From Legionella beliardensis (GTDB taxonomy: Bacteria > Pseudomonadota > Gammaproteobacteria > Legionellales > Legionellaceae), in contig NZ_UGNV01000001.1 of the NCBI RefSeq assembly GCF_900452395.1, positions 2,505,501-2,569,500 of the forward strand: 64,000 bases of DNA, in the 5' to 3' direction. Below the pieces are notes generated by a model, which saw nothing but the letters and a program-made list of their open reading frames with translations, was not told where the DNA came from and made no database searches. The position numbers were made by a program, and so were the translations under genes. This document shows positions 56,598 to 64,000 of the stretch, in pieces; position 1 is the stretch's first letter, and each line of letters begins with the position of its first letter.

Positions 56598-56720
56598 ATG
56601 ACAACAATCGACTTTACATAAACCGAATTGATTATAAATTTACCATAAGAGTTTTTTTATTGATTTTATATGGATAGATAGTATCATTCTGTTTAATTAT
56701 TATTATAAGTAGGTAATAGT

Positions 56721-57236
56721 ATGCCATTTTTTCCCGGCTGGACTCATGCTCAAATAAGAGATTTTTGTCAAAGTAAATCTTTTGAATATTTAAAAAATTT
56801 AAATAAGAAATTTGGTAATTTATTTGAACAAATGGACGATATTTTAACAAAAAATAATAATGAAATTGAGCAGATTACGCAGCAGATAACAAACCTTAGA
56901 GAACAAATAAAAGAAAATGATCTTGCACTAGCACAAGCAGAGGATAATCGTAACAATGTATTGTCTAATGCCCCAGGCAATGGACCAGAGCGTTATTTAG
57001 CTTTGCAAGCAGTGTCTTATGTGCCTGAAGATAAAACAATAGATTATAAAAAAGATATAGAAAAACTTGAGAAAGAGAAACGTAGCCTAATTGCAAGCAA
57101 TGGCCTGATACAAGGGGAAATACGTGATAATATAGGTAAATTAAGAATTGTTAATGCTGTTATGGAGGCTAAAAGGCCCTATACTCCGACAGAGGAATTA
57201 AATCTGTCAAAACATGGTAATTTAAATCAGATTTAG
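56721..57236 (+). CDS. Coiled-coil hypothetical protein
   Basis: The 171-residue protein is not recognised. The first 30 residues are mildly hydrophobic and aromatic (MPFFPGWTHAQIRDFC). Two coiled-coil segments follow (about 38-80 and 112-150) around a short loop (LSNAPGNGPERY). The polar C-terminus lacks a known domain. No signal peptide. A short spacer with weak AGGTAATAGT sits ahead of the ATG. It resembles in size and style the coiled-coil protein at 52.8 kb, but no sequence match is claimed. Confidence 0.6.
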   Translation: MPFFPGWTHAQIRDFCQSKSFEYLKNLNKKFGNLFEQMDDILTKNNNEIEQITQQITNLREQIKENDLALAQAEDNRNNVLSNAPGNGPERYLALQAVSYVPEDKTIDYKKDIEKLEKEKRSLIASNGLIQGEIRDNIGKLRIVNAVMEAKRPYTPTEELNLSKHGNLNQI

Positions 57237-57288
57237 TAATGCCCGTAGTATGAGTTAATCTATTTTTTAATGTTAGTTAACTAAGCTA

Positions 57289-58011
57289 TCAACTAATCGA
57301 TTCCAAATACAAAATAAATAAATAGCACGCGCTTATAATAAAGAACACTATCAATAATGTAGTGAATAACGCCTTATAGTTAACAATTGTATTAGGCTTA
57401 AGATAAAAACTATAAGCGCTTAGTAAACCACAAGCGGCACCAAGTAAAAAACCGCCAATCACATCAGTTAACCAATGAACTTCTAGAAGTATACGAGCTG
57501 CTGCCTCCAATAAAATCGATAAACAAGCTATGACAAGCCCAAGCCATGGGCGACGCATTTGAGGAATAATAAGCGCTGCTAGAAAAACAATATAAGTGGA
57601 ACTTAAAGTTACATGACGACTAGGAAAGGCATAAGTTAATGAATCAGCAACCGCGCCTGCAGGCCTAAGATAAACAATCGTATTCTTAAGAATAGAAGCA
57701 CATACAGCTGCAATAACAATAGCTACTAATAAATGTAGCGCTAACCGTTTTTGCTGCTTTATAAATAAAATTAGGCTTGTTATGACAATTGTTGGAATAA
57801 CAATATATTTATTACCAAATAAAGAAATAAAATTACCAAGATAGTCAGTAAATGGGCTCTGTATTTTATGCACTAACACATAGAGCGCATCATTGATGCT
57901 TAAAAAGGGAAGTTTGTAAAAAACGATTGCAGTAAGAAAAAGAAATAAAAAAAGACAACAAATACCACCTATTAAAAAATATTTTTTTTCTGCTTTATTT
58001 ATCTTGCTCAT
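57289..58011 (-). CDS. PAP2-family membrane phosphatase
   Basis: The 240-residue protein has six predicted TM helices and the three phosphatase motifs: KNTIVYLRP (K-x6-RP), FPSRHVTLSS (PSRH for PSGH) and ARILLEVHWLTD (SR-x5-H-x3-D with Ala for Ser). It acts on lipid phosphates such as phosphatidic acid or undecaprenyl diphosphate at the outer face of the inner membrane. I chose the ATG at 58011, preceded by AAGG at 5 bases, over an upstream TTG at 58038. Confidence 0.9.
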   Translation of the reverse strand: MSKINKAEKKYFLIGGICCLFLFLFLTAIVFYKLPFLSINDALYVLVHKIQSPFTDYLGNFISLFGNKYIVIPTIVITSLILFIKQQKRLALHLLVAIVIAAVCASILKNTIVYLRPAGAVADSLTYAFPSRHVTLSSTYIVFLAALIIPQMRRPWLGLVIACLSILLEAAARILLEVHWLTDVIGGFLLGAACGLLSAYSFYLKPNTIVNYKALFTTLLIVFFIISACYLFILYLESIS

Positions 58012-58070
58012 AACTGCCTTGTTTTTAATGAAATACAACCTTACTTATTTCTTACATACTATATTATTCT

Positions 58071-59576
58071 TTAAACCGTTTTAACTGCCTTCTGAGGATT
58101 TAAGTGAGGCCTAATCTTAAGTGGGTAAAATGTGAGTAATAAAAAGAATAATAATCCTACCATTATCCACGCCATTAAATAAAAACAATCATCTAAAGCT
58201 AAAGCAGTCGCTTGCCTAGTTACCGCGTGGCTTAATTGCGCTAACGCTTTATTTCCATGCAAATTAAATTGTGCTGCTTTTTTAAAAAACATAGACGTTG
58301 CATGCGAAAAACTTGTTAAATTGCCCCCCAAACGTTCATAATAAAATACTTGTCGATGGTGCCAAAGCGTGACAAAAAGTGCGGCCCCTAAACCACTACA
58401 GATTAATCGTATCACGTGAAAGCAATTGACAGATTCGGCTGCTTCTTCTTTGGTAAAAATTTGTATAGAAAGCCGAAAGATTGGCGGTAAAAAAAAGGCT
58501 AACCCTATGCCTGCAAGAACACGAGAAAAAGCAATACGTGTGAAATTAGTGTCTACACTAAACGTTGTTGTATAAAAACATGATGCTGCTAAAAAAATTA
58601 AAGCGACAGCTAAAGGCAGACGAGGATCTAGACGTTGGTAATCAAGAAAAATGGGTATCCAAGCGCCAAAGGCCATGGTTACGATGATAAGAGCAATCCA
58701 ATTAAACGTGTAATTGACGTATAATTTTAACCACAAGCCAAGCAAAATAACCATGCCATAATACATAGCAAACAATAGCCCCATATTTACTATGGCAAAC
58801 GTAAAATAGAAGGTTTTAAAAAGACGTAAATCAATCAGGGGATGGGTAGTATTTAGACTTCTAATAACAAACAAAACCGTACTTACCCCGCCTACGATTA
58901 ATAACATATTAATGAGGTGGGATCGAAACCAATCTAATTGCTGCCCAACAATTAAAGCACTACCAATAAAAATAATACTGATACTGTAGAAAAATAAACC
59001 TAGTTTATCCAAATAACTTTTATGAAAAGGTTGGTCTAATTCTCTAAAATAATGACTCACTAAAATAATTAAGAATAAACAAATAGGAATATTAGTAAAA
59101 AATAAAAAACGCCAATGATGAGTATAAGCAACCCACCCGCCCCAACTGGCTCCTAATACCGGGGTAAAGGTAAAACAAATAAATAAATAGGGTAATAACT
59201 TGGCTTGTTTCTCAGGGGTAAATACAGTGGGAATAAAGTACACGGAAATTAATACATAAAGAGGGCCTGAGGCTAACCCTTCCAAAAACCGATATAAAAC
59301 AAAGTCGAAATAACTTGTCGCTGTTGCACATTGCCATGAAAAAACAATCATTAAAAGCAAACAGACAAGAAATAATTTAACCGGACTAAGCCTTATTATA
59401 AACGGCTTACCAAATGGCGTACTCAACGCATTACCTAGACAAAAGAAACTAACACCATATGATGCCAGAAACGTACTTCCGCCTAAATCACTTACGATAT
59501 AAATACCGGCCATGATAGGCAAAGTTAAATTAAAAATAACAAGACTTAAAGAAAAGATGAGTATAAATAGCTGCAC
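58071..59576 (-). CDS. MFS drug:proton antiporter, DHA2/EmrB-like
   Basis: The 501-residue protein is predicted to have 14 TM helices, as in EmrB/QacA. TM1-2 start LFILIFSLSLVIFNLTLPIM, and GSTFLASYGVSFFCLG and the LGASWGGWVAYTHHWRFLFF (motif C region) are typical. The start is GTG directly after the stop of the EmrA-like gene. With that adaptor and the outer-membrane factor upstream it forms a tripartite pump that can extrude lipophilic compounds. No regulator is attached. Confidence 0.92.
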   Translation of the reverse strand: MQLFILIFSLSLVIFNLTLPIMAGIYIVSDLGGSTFLASYGVSFFCLGNALSTPFGKPFIIRLSPVKLFLVCLLLMIVFSWQCATATSYFDFVLYRFLEGLASGPLYVLISVYFIPTVFTPEKQAKLLPYLFICFTFTPVLGASWGGWVAYTHHWRFLFFTNIPICLFLIILVSHYFRELDQPFHKSYLDKLGLFFYSISIIFIGSALIVGQQLDWFRSHLINMLLIVGGVSTVLFVIRSLNTTHPLIDLRLFKTFYFTFAIVNMGLLFAMYYGMVILLGLWLKLYVNYTFNWIALIIVTMAFGAWIPIFLDYQRLDPRLPLAVALIFLAASCFYTTTFSVDTNFTRIAFSRVLAGIGLAFFLPPIFRLSIQIFTKEEAAESVNCFHVIRLICSGLGAALFVTLWHHRQVFYYERLGGNLTSFSHATSMFFKKAAQFNLHGNKALAQLSHAVTRQATALALDDCFYLMAWIMVGLLFFLLLTFYPLKIRPHLNPQKAVKTV

Positions 59577-60770
59577 TTAAGCCTCACGTTGAATACTTTT
59601 TAAATTAAGCGGTTGATAGGCATATTGTTTTAAAGTCGGATCTAAATTAGCTAAGATGATTTGCTGAATTAAGGCGCGATTACCGGCTTCCTCTTGTTTA
59701 AAAATATCAGTTGTGTAACTTGGTCCTAGGTTTGATTTTGGCAGAAGAGGCCCGCTTTGGTCGGAAAAATCAACCGTTACTTCTAAAGATAAGCCAAGCC
59801 TGAGCGGGTACTTTCTTAACTCGTTTTCATTTAGAGCAATTCGCACCGGTAATCTTTGAACGATTTTTATCCAATTTCCTGATAAATTCTCAGGTGGCAA
59901 TAGGGAAAACACATTACCAGCACCGCCTGGTAAACCAATAACTCTGCCATGAAACACCACACCTCGGCCGTAAAGATCGGAAGTAATGGTAACAGGCTGC
60001 CCTATCCTTACATGTTTTAATTGTGTTTCCTTGAAATTGGCATTAACCCATAATTGATTAAGAGGAATAATAGCCATCAATGCATCCGTAGGATTAACGA
60101 ACATCCCTACTTGAATAGTCCTTTGGGCAATAATTCCATCTACAGGGGCATAAATTTTAGAACGATACAGTTGAACCCACGTATCACGAACATCTTGAGC
60201 GGCTTTCTGTACAACCGGATGATTAACAATCGAACTATTTTGAATAAAAGCTAATGTTCTTTGGTAATTATTTTCACTACTTGTTAAAGCCGCAGCACTC
60301 GCTTTTAAATCATCGGCTGCATTTTGATAATCCTCTACGGAAACTCCCCGTGCTTTTACTACCCCGGCCCGATGTTCGAAATTTTGTTTTGCTTTTAGAA
60401 ATTGTGCTTTGCGAATACCAATTTCTGCTTGCTCACGAAATGCTTCGTGAAAAACCTGGCACACTTCCCGAACCGTCTGCGCCAGATGAGCCTTAGCTTT
60501 TTCAAGGGCAATTAAATTATCCGTTTCATTCAAATTAACGAGAAGCTGCCCTTTTCTAACGAAGAAAGTATCATCGCTGTGTACACCAGTCACAAACCCA
60601 CTTCTAAGCGGCTTAATATAAACTTGGTTTCCTTGAACATAAGCATCATTGGTATACTCATAAGGATGCAAAAATAATAACCAAACTAAAAGCACCAGTA
60701 CGATTAATATCAGTATGAAAAACACGATATACTTTTGACTTTTTTGCTCAAATTTTAAATCTGTTTTCAT
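59577..60770 (-). CDS. EmrA/HlyD-type membrane fusion protein
   Basis: The 397-residue protein has a single N-terminal TM helix (about 16-38), an HPYEYTNDAYVQGNQVYIKP start of the lipoyl region (in parts: YTNDAYVQGN), a coiled coil (about 80-170), the second lipoyl half IYAPVDGIIAQRTIQVG, and a barrel (NQLWVNANFKETQLKHV). This is the EmrA pattern. The start at 60770 lies in an ATGA overlap with the outer-membrane-factor gene; an upstream GTG-type start inside that gene is less likely. Confidence 0.93.
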   Translation of the reverse strand: MKTDLKFEQKSQKYIVFFILILIVLVLLVWLLFLHPYEYTNDAYVQGNQVYIKPLRSGFVTGVHSDDTFFVRKGQLLVNLNETDNLIALEKAKAHLAQTVREVCQVFHEAFREQAEIGIRKAQFLKAKQNFEHRAGVVKARGVSVEDYQNAADDLKASAAALTSSENNYQRTLAFIQNSSIVNHPVVQKAAQDVRDTWVQLYRSKIYAPVDGIIAQRTIQVGMFVNPTDALMAIIPLNQLWVNANFKETQLKHVRIGQPVTITSDLYGRGVVFHGRVIGLPGGAGNVFSLLPPENLSGNWIKIVQRLPVRIALNENELRKYPLRLGLSLEVTVDFSDQSGPLLPKSNLGPSYTTDIFKQEEAGNRALIQQIILANLDPTLKQYAYQPLNLKSIQREA

Positions 60771-62227
60771 GATTGTCTTACCAAGGGAATATCCGGCTGG
60801 CAATATCCTCCGCCTAGGGCTTTTATCAGTTTAACTGATGCAAGGTATTGATCATAAAGAAGACTAAGACTTACCAGTTTGTTTTGAATCACTTCCTCTT
60901 GTTGTCTATAAACTTCCATGCCGTTATCTAAACCATTTCTTTCACGATTTTTAATTATTTTATATCTATCTTCTGCGAAAGAAAGTATTTTGTTTTGCTC
61001 TTGCCTTTTGCGATTAACCGCTTTTGCAAATTGCAAAATATCGAGTATTTCTTGGGTACTCCTTAGTAATAAATTATTATATGCAAAAATAGCTGCATCA
61101 AATTCTGCTTTATTCGCTCTAATATTTGCTCGAATACGACCCGCAGTAAAAATAGGTAGATGAATCGCAGGTCTAAGCGCTGCAGTAACGCTTGAAGCTC
61201 TTAAAAGCTTTTTCCAACCGGTACTTTCTAAGCCAATTAAACCAACCAGATTAACATCAGGATAGTATTCAGCCATTGCAGCACCTGTTTTATAAGCTAA
61301 TGCTTTAGCGCGCCATATTTGTGCCATGAGATCAGGTCGTCTAGCGATTAAATCGAGCGAAATCGTCTTAGGAACGATTAATTTTCTTGGTAACCCCGGA
61401 AGTCTTTGTTCATCGGCTAACGCTGTCTCTGGGTTTCTACCAGCCAACACATTAACGAGGTGGCGATTTACAGCAATTTCATGGTCTATATCAGCCAACC
61501 ATTGCTTAGCTGTAAATAAATTCTCCTGCGCTGTGTAAATAGGTAAGTCATCTGCTAGCGCATTGTTAATGAGCGCCCTTTGTAGTGAAAGTATATTTTG
61601 GCGAACTGTGACTAGCTGTTGATACAATTTTTGTTTAGCTATGTTAACTTTATAAGCAAAATAAGCTTGGGCGAGAGCCGTTGTGGTTAAAAGCTGTATC
61701 TGTGCCACTTCCCCGCGCAAAACTTTGGCCTCACCAACGGCTGCTGCCAATAAATTACGATTTTGGCCCCAGAAATCAAATTCATAACGGAAAGAAAGCG
61801 AAAAATCTAAAAGGTCAGTATGCCTAGGTAGACGAGGATTAAGCGCCCGAAATAAACCGTTTTTACTTAAGTATTGTAAATTTTCTCTGGCATCAAAAAA
61901 AACGAGTGGAAATAATTTTGCACCAACCACCACTGCTTCTTGCCGAGCTGCCTGCATTCGGCTTTTTATTTCATGAATTGACGGGTTACATGTGAGCGCG
62001 TCTACCATCAATTTGTTGAGCTCAGGCGAATTATAAGCAACCCACCAATATTTACTTGGCCAGTCACCCGATTTTATAAACCCTGCCCTTTTTTGTGCTG
62101 TAATTTCCTTTTCTATCTTAGGTGTGGCTTTAAGATGTTGCACTTGTTGTTGCGGCGATAAAGACACTTGGCAGGATAATAAAAAGAAAAATATAAAATA
62201 AATACCTATCCTGCAGGTACTTCCCAT
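60767..62227 (-). CDS. Outer-membrane efflux lipoprotein (NodT/OprM-like TolC family)
   Basis: The 486-residue protein has a lipoprotein signal with LLSC (Cys at about residue 19) and two homologous OEP halves. Landmarks are KYWWVAYNSPELNKLMVDAL, the LLTTTALAQAYFAYKV helix, the LIARRPDLMAQIWRAKAL motif (about residue 295), typical of NodT/OprM, and PAIHLPIFTAGRI. It forms the outer-membrane channel of the tripartite pump with the EmrA- and EmrB-like proteins and could serve other pumps in the window that lack one. It is first in the operon. Confidence 0.93.
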   Translation of the reverse strand: MGSTCRIGIYFIFFFLLSCQVSLSPQQQVQHLKATPKIEKEITAQKRAGFIKSGDWPSKYWWVAYNSPELNKLMVDALTCNPSIHEIKSRMQAARQEAVVVGAKLFPLVFFDARENLQYLSKNGLFRALNPRLPRHTDLLDFSLSFRYEFDFWGQNRNLLAAAVGEAKVLRGEVAQIQLLTTTALAQAYFAYKVNIAKQKLYQQLVTVRQNILSLQRALINNALADDLPIYTAQENLFTAKQWLADIDHEIAVNRHLVNVLAGRNPETALADEQRLPGLPRKLIVPKTISLDLIARRPDLMAQIWRAKALAYKTGAAMAEYYPDVNLVGLIGLESTGWKKLLRASSVTAALRPAIHLPIFTAGRIRANIRANKAEFDAAIFAYNNLLLRSTQEILDILQFAKAVNRKRQEQNKILSFAEDRYKIIKNRERNGLDNGMEVYRQQEEVIQNKLVSLSLLYDQYLASVKLIKALGGGYCQPDIPLVRQS

Positions 62228-62466
62228 AAGCCCATTCCTTGGTTATTAGCTAATAAATCAATGCTTAAGATCTGATAACAGATTTTAGTTTAAATGACAT
62301 GAATTATTTAATAGTATCCCTGAAAAAACCTGAAGTAAAACGTTTTTTATTTTGTGTCAAACGAACTAAATAGCTAATAAAATAACATGATAATAGAAAA
62401 TTGTGCGCTCATGAATGCCATATAAACTTGCCAAAGATACTAAGATGGATTTAAAGAATAATTCCT

Positions 62467-62976
62467 TTAAGAAAACCCTAAGTATTTTGGAAAGAAAAAC
62501 CCAATAGCAAGGAAACTGGTTGTCCAGATTAGGGCGCCAGTATAAGCAAAAAGTGCAAACTCCCAGAAACGTAAGTAAACAATTCCAGCCGCAATGCCAA
62601 CTAAATGGCGTACACCAGGAATAAAATAACCAATGAGTAATAACCATTTACCAAAACGTTCAAATTTTTGATGCATGCTTTCTAATTTGTCTTCCGTTAT
62701 ACCAACCCAACGACCTAATTGCAGCGTCAGTAACCTTCCACCAAAATAGCCAATTAAATAGCTAACTGTAATGCCGACTACGCTGCCAAAAAAGGCATAA
62801 ATAGGCGTTAACCATACTGATAATTTACCATGCGCTATTAAATAGCCAGAAAGCATCAATAATGTTTCATCAGGGATAGGTAAACCAATAATACCTAGCG
62901 CCAGTAAAACAAATAGGGAAAAGCCGCCATAAGAAGATAACCAATAGTTTAAATTTGCAGCACTCTCAATAACCAA
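62467..62976 (-). CDS. DedA family membrane protein
   Basis: The 169-residue protein carries the DedA/SNARE-associated signatures: GLPIPDETLLMLSGYLIA (the acidic E/D motif), a G-rich helix pair VGITVSYLIGYFGGRLL, and GYFIPGVRHLVGIAAGI (conserved Arg motif; the usual first Arg is Tyr-preceded Gly). Members are undecaprenyl-phosphate or lipid scramblase-like proteins of the inner membrane. It is shorter than most (190-220 residues), ending after the fourth helix region with GFFFPKYLGFS. Another frame runs on beyond the stop but does not look like DedA, so a frameshift is not supported. Confidence 0.88.
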   Translation of the reverse strand: MVIESAANLNYWLSSYGGFSLFVLLALGIIGLPIPDETLLMLSGYLIAHGKLSVWLTPIYAFFGSVVGITVSYLIGYFGGRLLTLQLGRWVGITEDKLESMHQKFERFGKWLLLIGYFIPGVRHLVGIAAGIVYLRFWEFALFAYTGALIWTTSFLAIGFFFPKYLGFS

Positions 62977-63076
62977 TTTATCAACCTAAAAATCTTTTGA
63001 TCGAAACTATCACATCTTATGTTCGGTTGTAAAAACTTTAATTTGCTTAAAATGGCTGCTTCATAACTAGGTGTTA

Positions 63077-63440
63077 GATGTTGTCATTCCCGTATAAGCG
63101 AGAATCTATACTAGAATTGGCCTGATGCTAAATGCTCGGCATGGATCTCCGCCTACGCGGAGATGACAGAAAAAAGAGGCTTGGCAGGGAAGCTGCAATC
63201 CAATACTGTCATTCCCGTGCAGACGGGAATCCATGCCGAGAATTGGCACGATGCGAATGTTGAGAATGGATCTCCGCCGGCGCGGAGATGACAGAAAAAA
63301 GAGGCTTGGGAGGGAAGCTGCAATCCAATACTGTCATTCCCGTGCAGACGGGAATCCATGCCGAGAATTGGCACGATGCGAATGTTGAGAATGGATCTCC
63401 GCCGGCGCGGAGATGACAAGTTAGGTGGAAATGACAAGTT
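63077..63440. repeat. Tandem array of a palindromic dispersed repeat, 125-bp period
   Basis: Two nearly identical 125-bp units start at 63176 and 63301 (GAGGCTTGG onward). A diverged third unit lies before them (about 63080-63170). Each unit carries TTCCCGTGCAGACGGGAATC and an inverted GATCTCCGCCGGCGCGGAGAT arm (given in parts: GATCTCCGCC and GGCGGAGATC-like). This is the same family as at 35.3 kb. A 100-codon frame across it is repeat-derived. With flanks this fills the 62977-63480 gap. Confidence 0.75.
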
Positions 63441-63480
63441 AGATGGAGAAAGCAAGCTGTTTAATTAATGCGCATCTAGA

Positions 63481-64000
63481 TTATTTAAACTCTTCCAAAA
63501 AATCAATTAATTGAGATGATTCTAACGGTGGGCTAATATAATAACCTTGAATTTGATTACTGTGTTGTTTGCGTAAAAATTCAAGCTGTTCTTTGGTTTC
63601 GACGCCTTCAGCTAACACTTGCAACCCCATCGATTTAGTCATATTAATGATAGCTTCCACGATATTTTTATCATCTACATTCGTATTAATGCCCTGAGTA
63701 AAGCTTTTATCGATTTTAATTTTGTCAAAAGGAAATAATTTAATGTAATTTAAGCTAGAATAGCCAATGCCAAAATCATCCATAACCAATCTTATTCCCA
63801 TATCTTTTAAAATTTTCATTGTATTGGAAACGTGGCTAGAATTTTCTAAAATCACATGTTCGGTAATTTCTAATTCTAAGGAATATGGTGCAAGGCCACT
63901 GTCTTTAATCGCTTTTTCAACTACTTGGATAAAATCTCTTTGGAGTATTTGCTTTCCCGACACATTGACTGCAATGGTTAAATCGGGCGACAGGGTTTCC
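63481..64000 (-). CDS. EAL-domain protein, C-terminal part, 5' end outside window
   Basis: The frame is open to the window edge, so only the C-terminal 173 residues are seen. They cover the second half of an EAL domain: AVNVSGKQI, the ELEITEHVIL motif, DDFGIGYSSLNYIK (loop 6, with Ile for the usual Thr), KIDKSF, LAEGVETKEQL and GYYISPPLES. Metal and general-base residues in this part (E in ITE, DD, K, E) are present, so cyclic-di-GMP hydrolysis is possible. Whether GGDEF or sensor domains precede it cannot be seen. Confidence 0.9.
   Translation of the reverse strand, partial: ETLSPDLTIAVNVSGKQILQRDFIQVVEKAIKDSGLAPYSLELEITEHVILENSSHVSNTMKILKDMGIRLVMDDFGIGYSSLNYIKLFPFDKIKIDKSFTQGINTNVDDKNIVEAIINMTKSMGLQVLAEGVETKEQLEFLRKQHSNQIQGYYISPPLESSQLIDFLEEFK

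Noticed and set aside
58012-58038. Longer N-terminus of the PAP2 protein from a TTG codon
   Set aside because: The ATG at 58011 has a better-placed AAGG, and the extra nine residues do not resemble the family.
62366-62647. Frameshifted continuation of the DedA gene
   Set aside because: The other frame has Cys/Trp-rich sequence unlike DedA, and the in-frame protein already holds the family motifs.
63077-63440. Possible CRISPR array
   Set aside because: The period is 125 bp, the copies are alike along their whole length with no unique spacers, and no cas genes are near.
63153-63455. 100-codon frame on the minus strand
   Set aside because: It is internally repeated because the DNA is a tandem repeat; no gene-like features.

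Overview
The window looks like chromosomal DNA of an AT-rich gammaproteobacterium, most likely Legionella or a close relative. The signs are low GC, many sensor kinases and cyclic-nucleotide enzymes, several efflux systems, eukaryote-like proteins (a Ser/Thr kinase, a PPM1-type methyltransferase, an alkaline-ceramidase-like membrane protein, an NMNAT-like protein), and unrecognised proteins with Glu-rich tails of the kind seen in Dot/Icm effectors. The genus is an inference from gene content. No rRNA, tRNA, CRISPR array, integrase or transposase gene was seen.

Layout. 1-3611: end of an RND adaptor gene and its pump. 3667-6575: DUF2188 protein, Ser/Thr kinase, zinc deacylase. 6623-12415: signalling block of two histidine kinases, a lone receiver and a REC-PAS-GAF-GGDEF-EAL protein. 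12780-19844: HIT protein, methyltransferase, DJ-1/PfpI protein, P-loop protein, Cache adenylate cyclase, ferritin-like protein. 20433-28663: a RiPP island. 28672-37489: ThpR, beta-carbonic anhydrase, UbiX, a CHMI-like protein, hybrid kinase, FAD oxidoreductase, an unknown and a CpdA-like phosphodiesterase. 37705-45297: MATE pump, a second RND system and an APC permease. 45362-53084: outer-membrane barrel, an unknown, NMNAT-like protein, a large secreted protein, two unknowns. 53223-58011: M15 peptidase, ceramidase-like protein, MarR-DUF1398-Tag operon, coiled-coil protein, PAP2 phosphatase. 58071-64000: EmrB-EmrA-outer membrane factor operon, DedA protein and a partial EAL protein.

The most striking part is the RiPP island. 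Reading leftwards it holds precursor 2, ATP-grasp ligase 2, a periplasmic HEAT-repeat protein, precursor 1, ATP-grasp ligase 1, an HlyD-type adaptor and a C39-peptidase ABC exporter. A divergent XRE/S24-like regulator lies beside it. Both precursors have a double-glycine leader and a core with Thr/Ser first and Asp near the C-terminus, and the ligases have MvdD-like features. This is the make-up of a graspetide (omega-ester or omega-amide peptide) pathway: the ligases would crosslink Thr/Ser/Lys to Asp, and the C39 transporter would cut after Gly-Gly and export the product. Precursor 1 is a 58-codon gene and easy to miss. The two cores have different Asp spacing, which suggests two products, each with its own ligase.

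Gene-free stretches carry several families of short palindromic repeats, including a roughly 300-bp MITE-like inverted repeat at 48890-49186 and a 125-bp tandem repeat near 63.2 kb.
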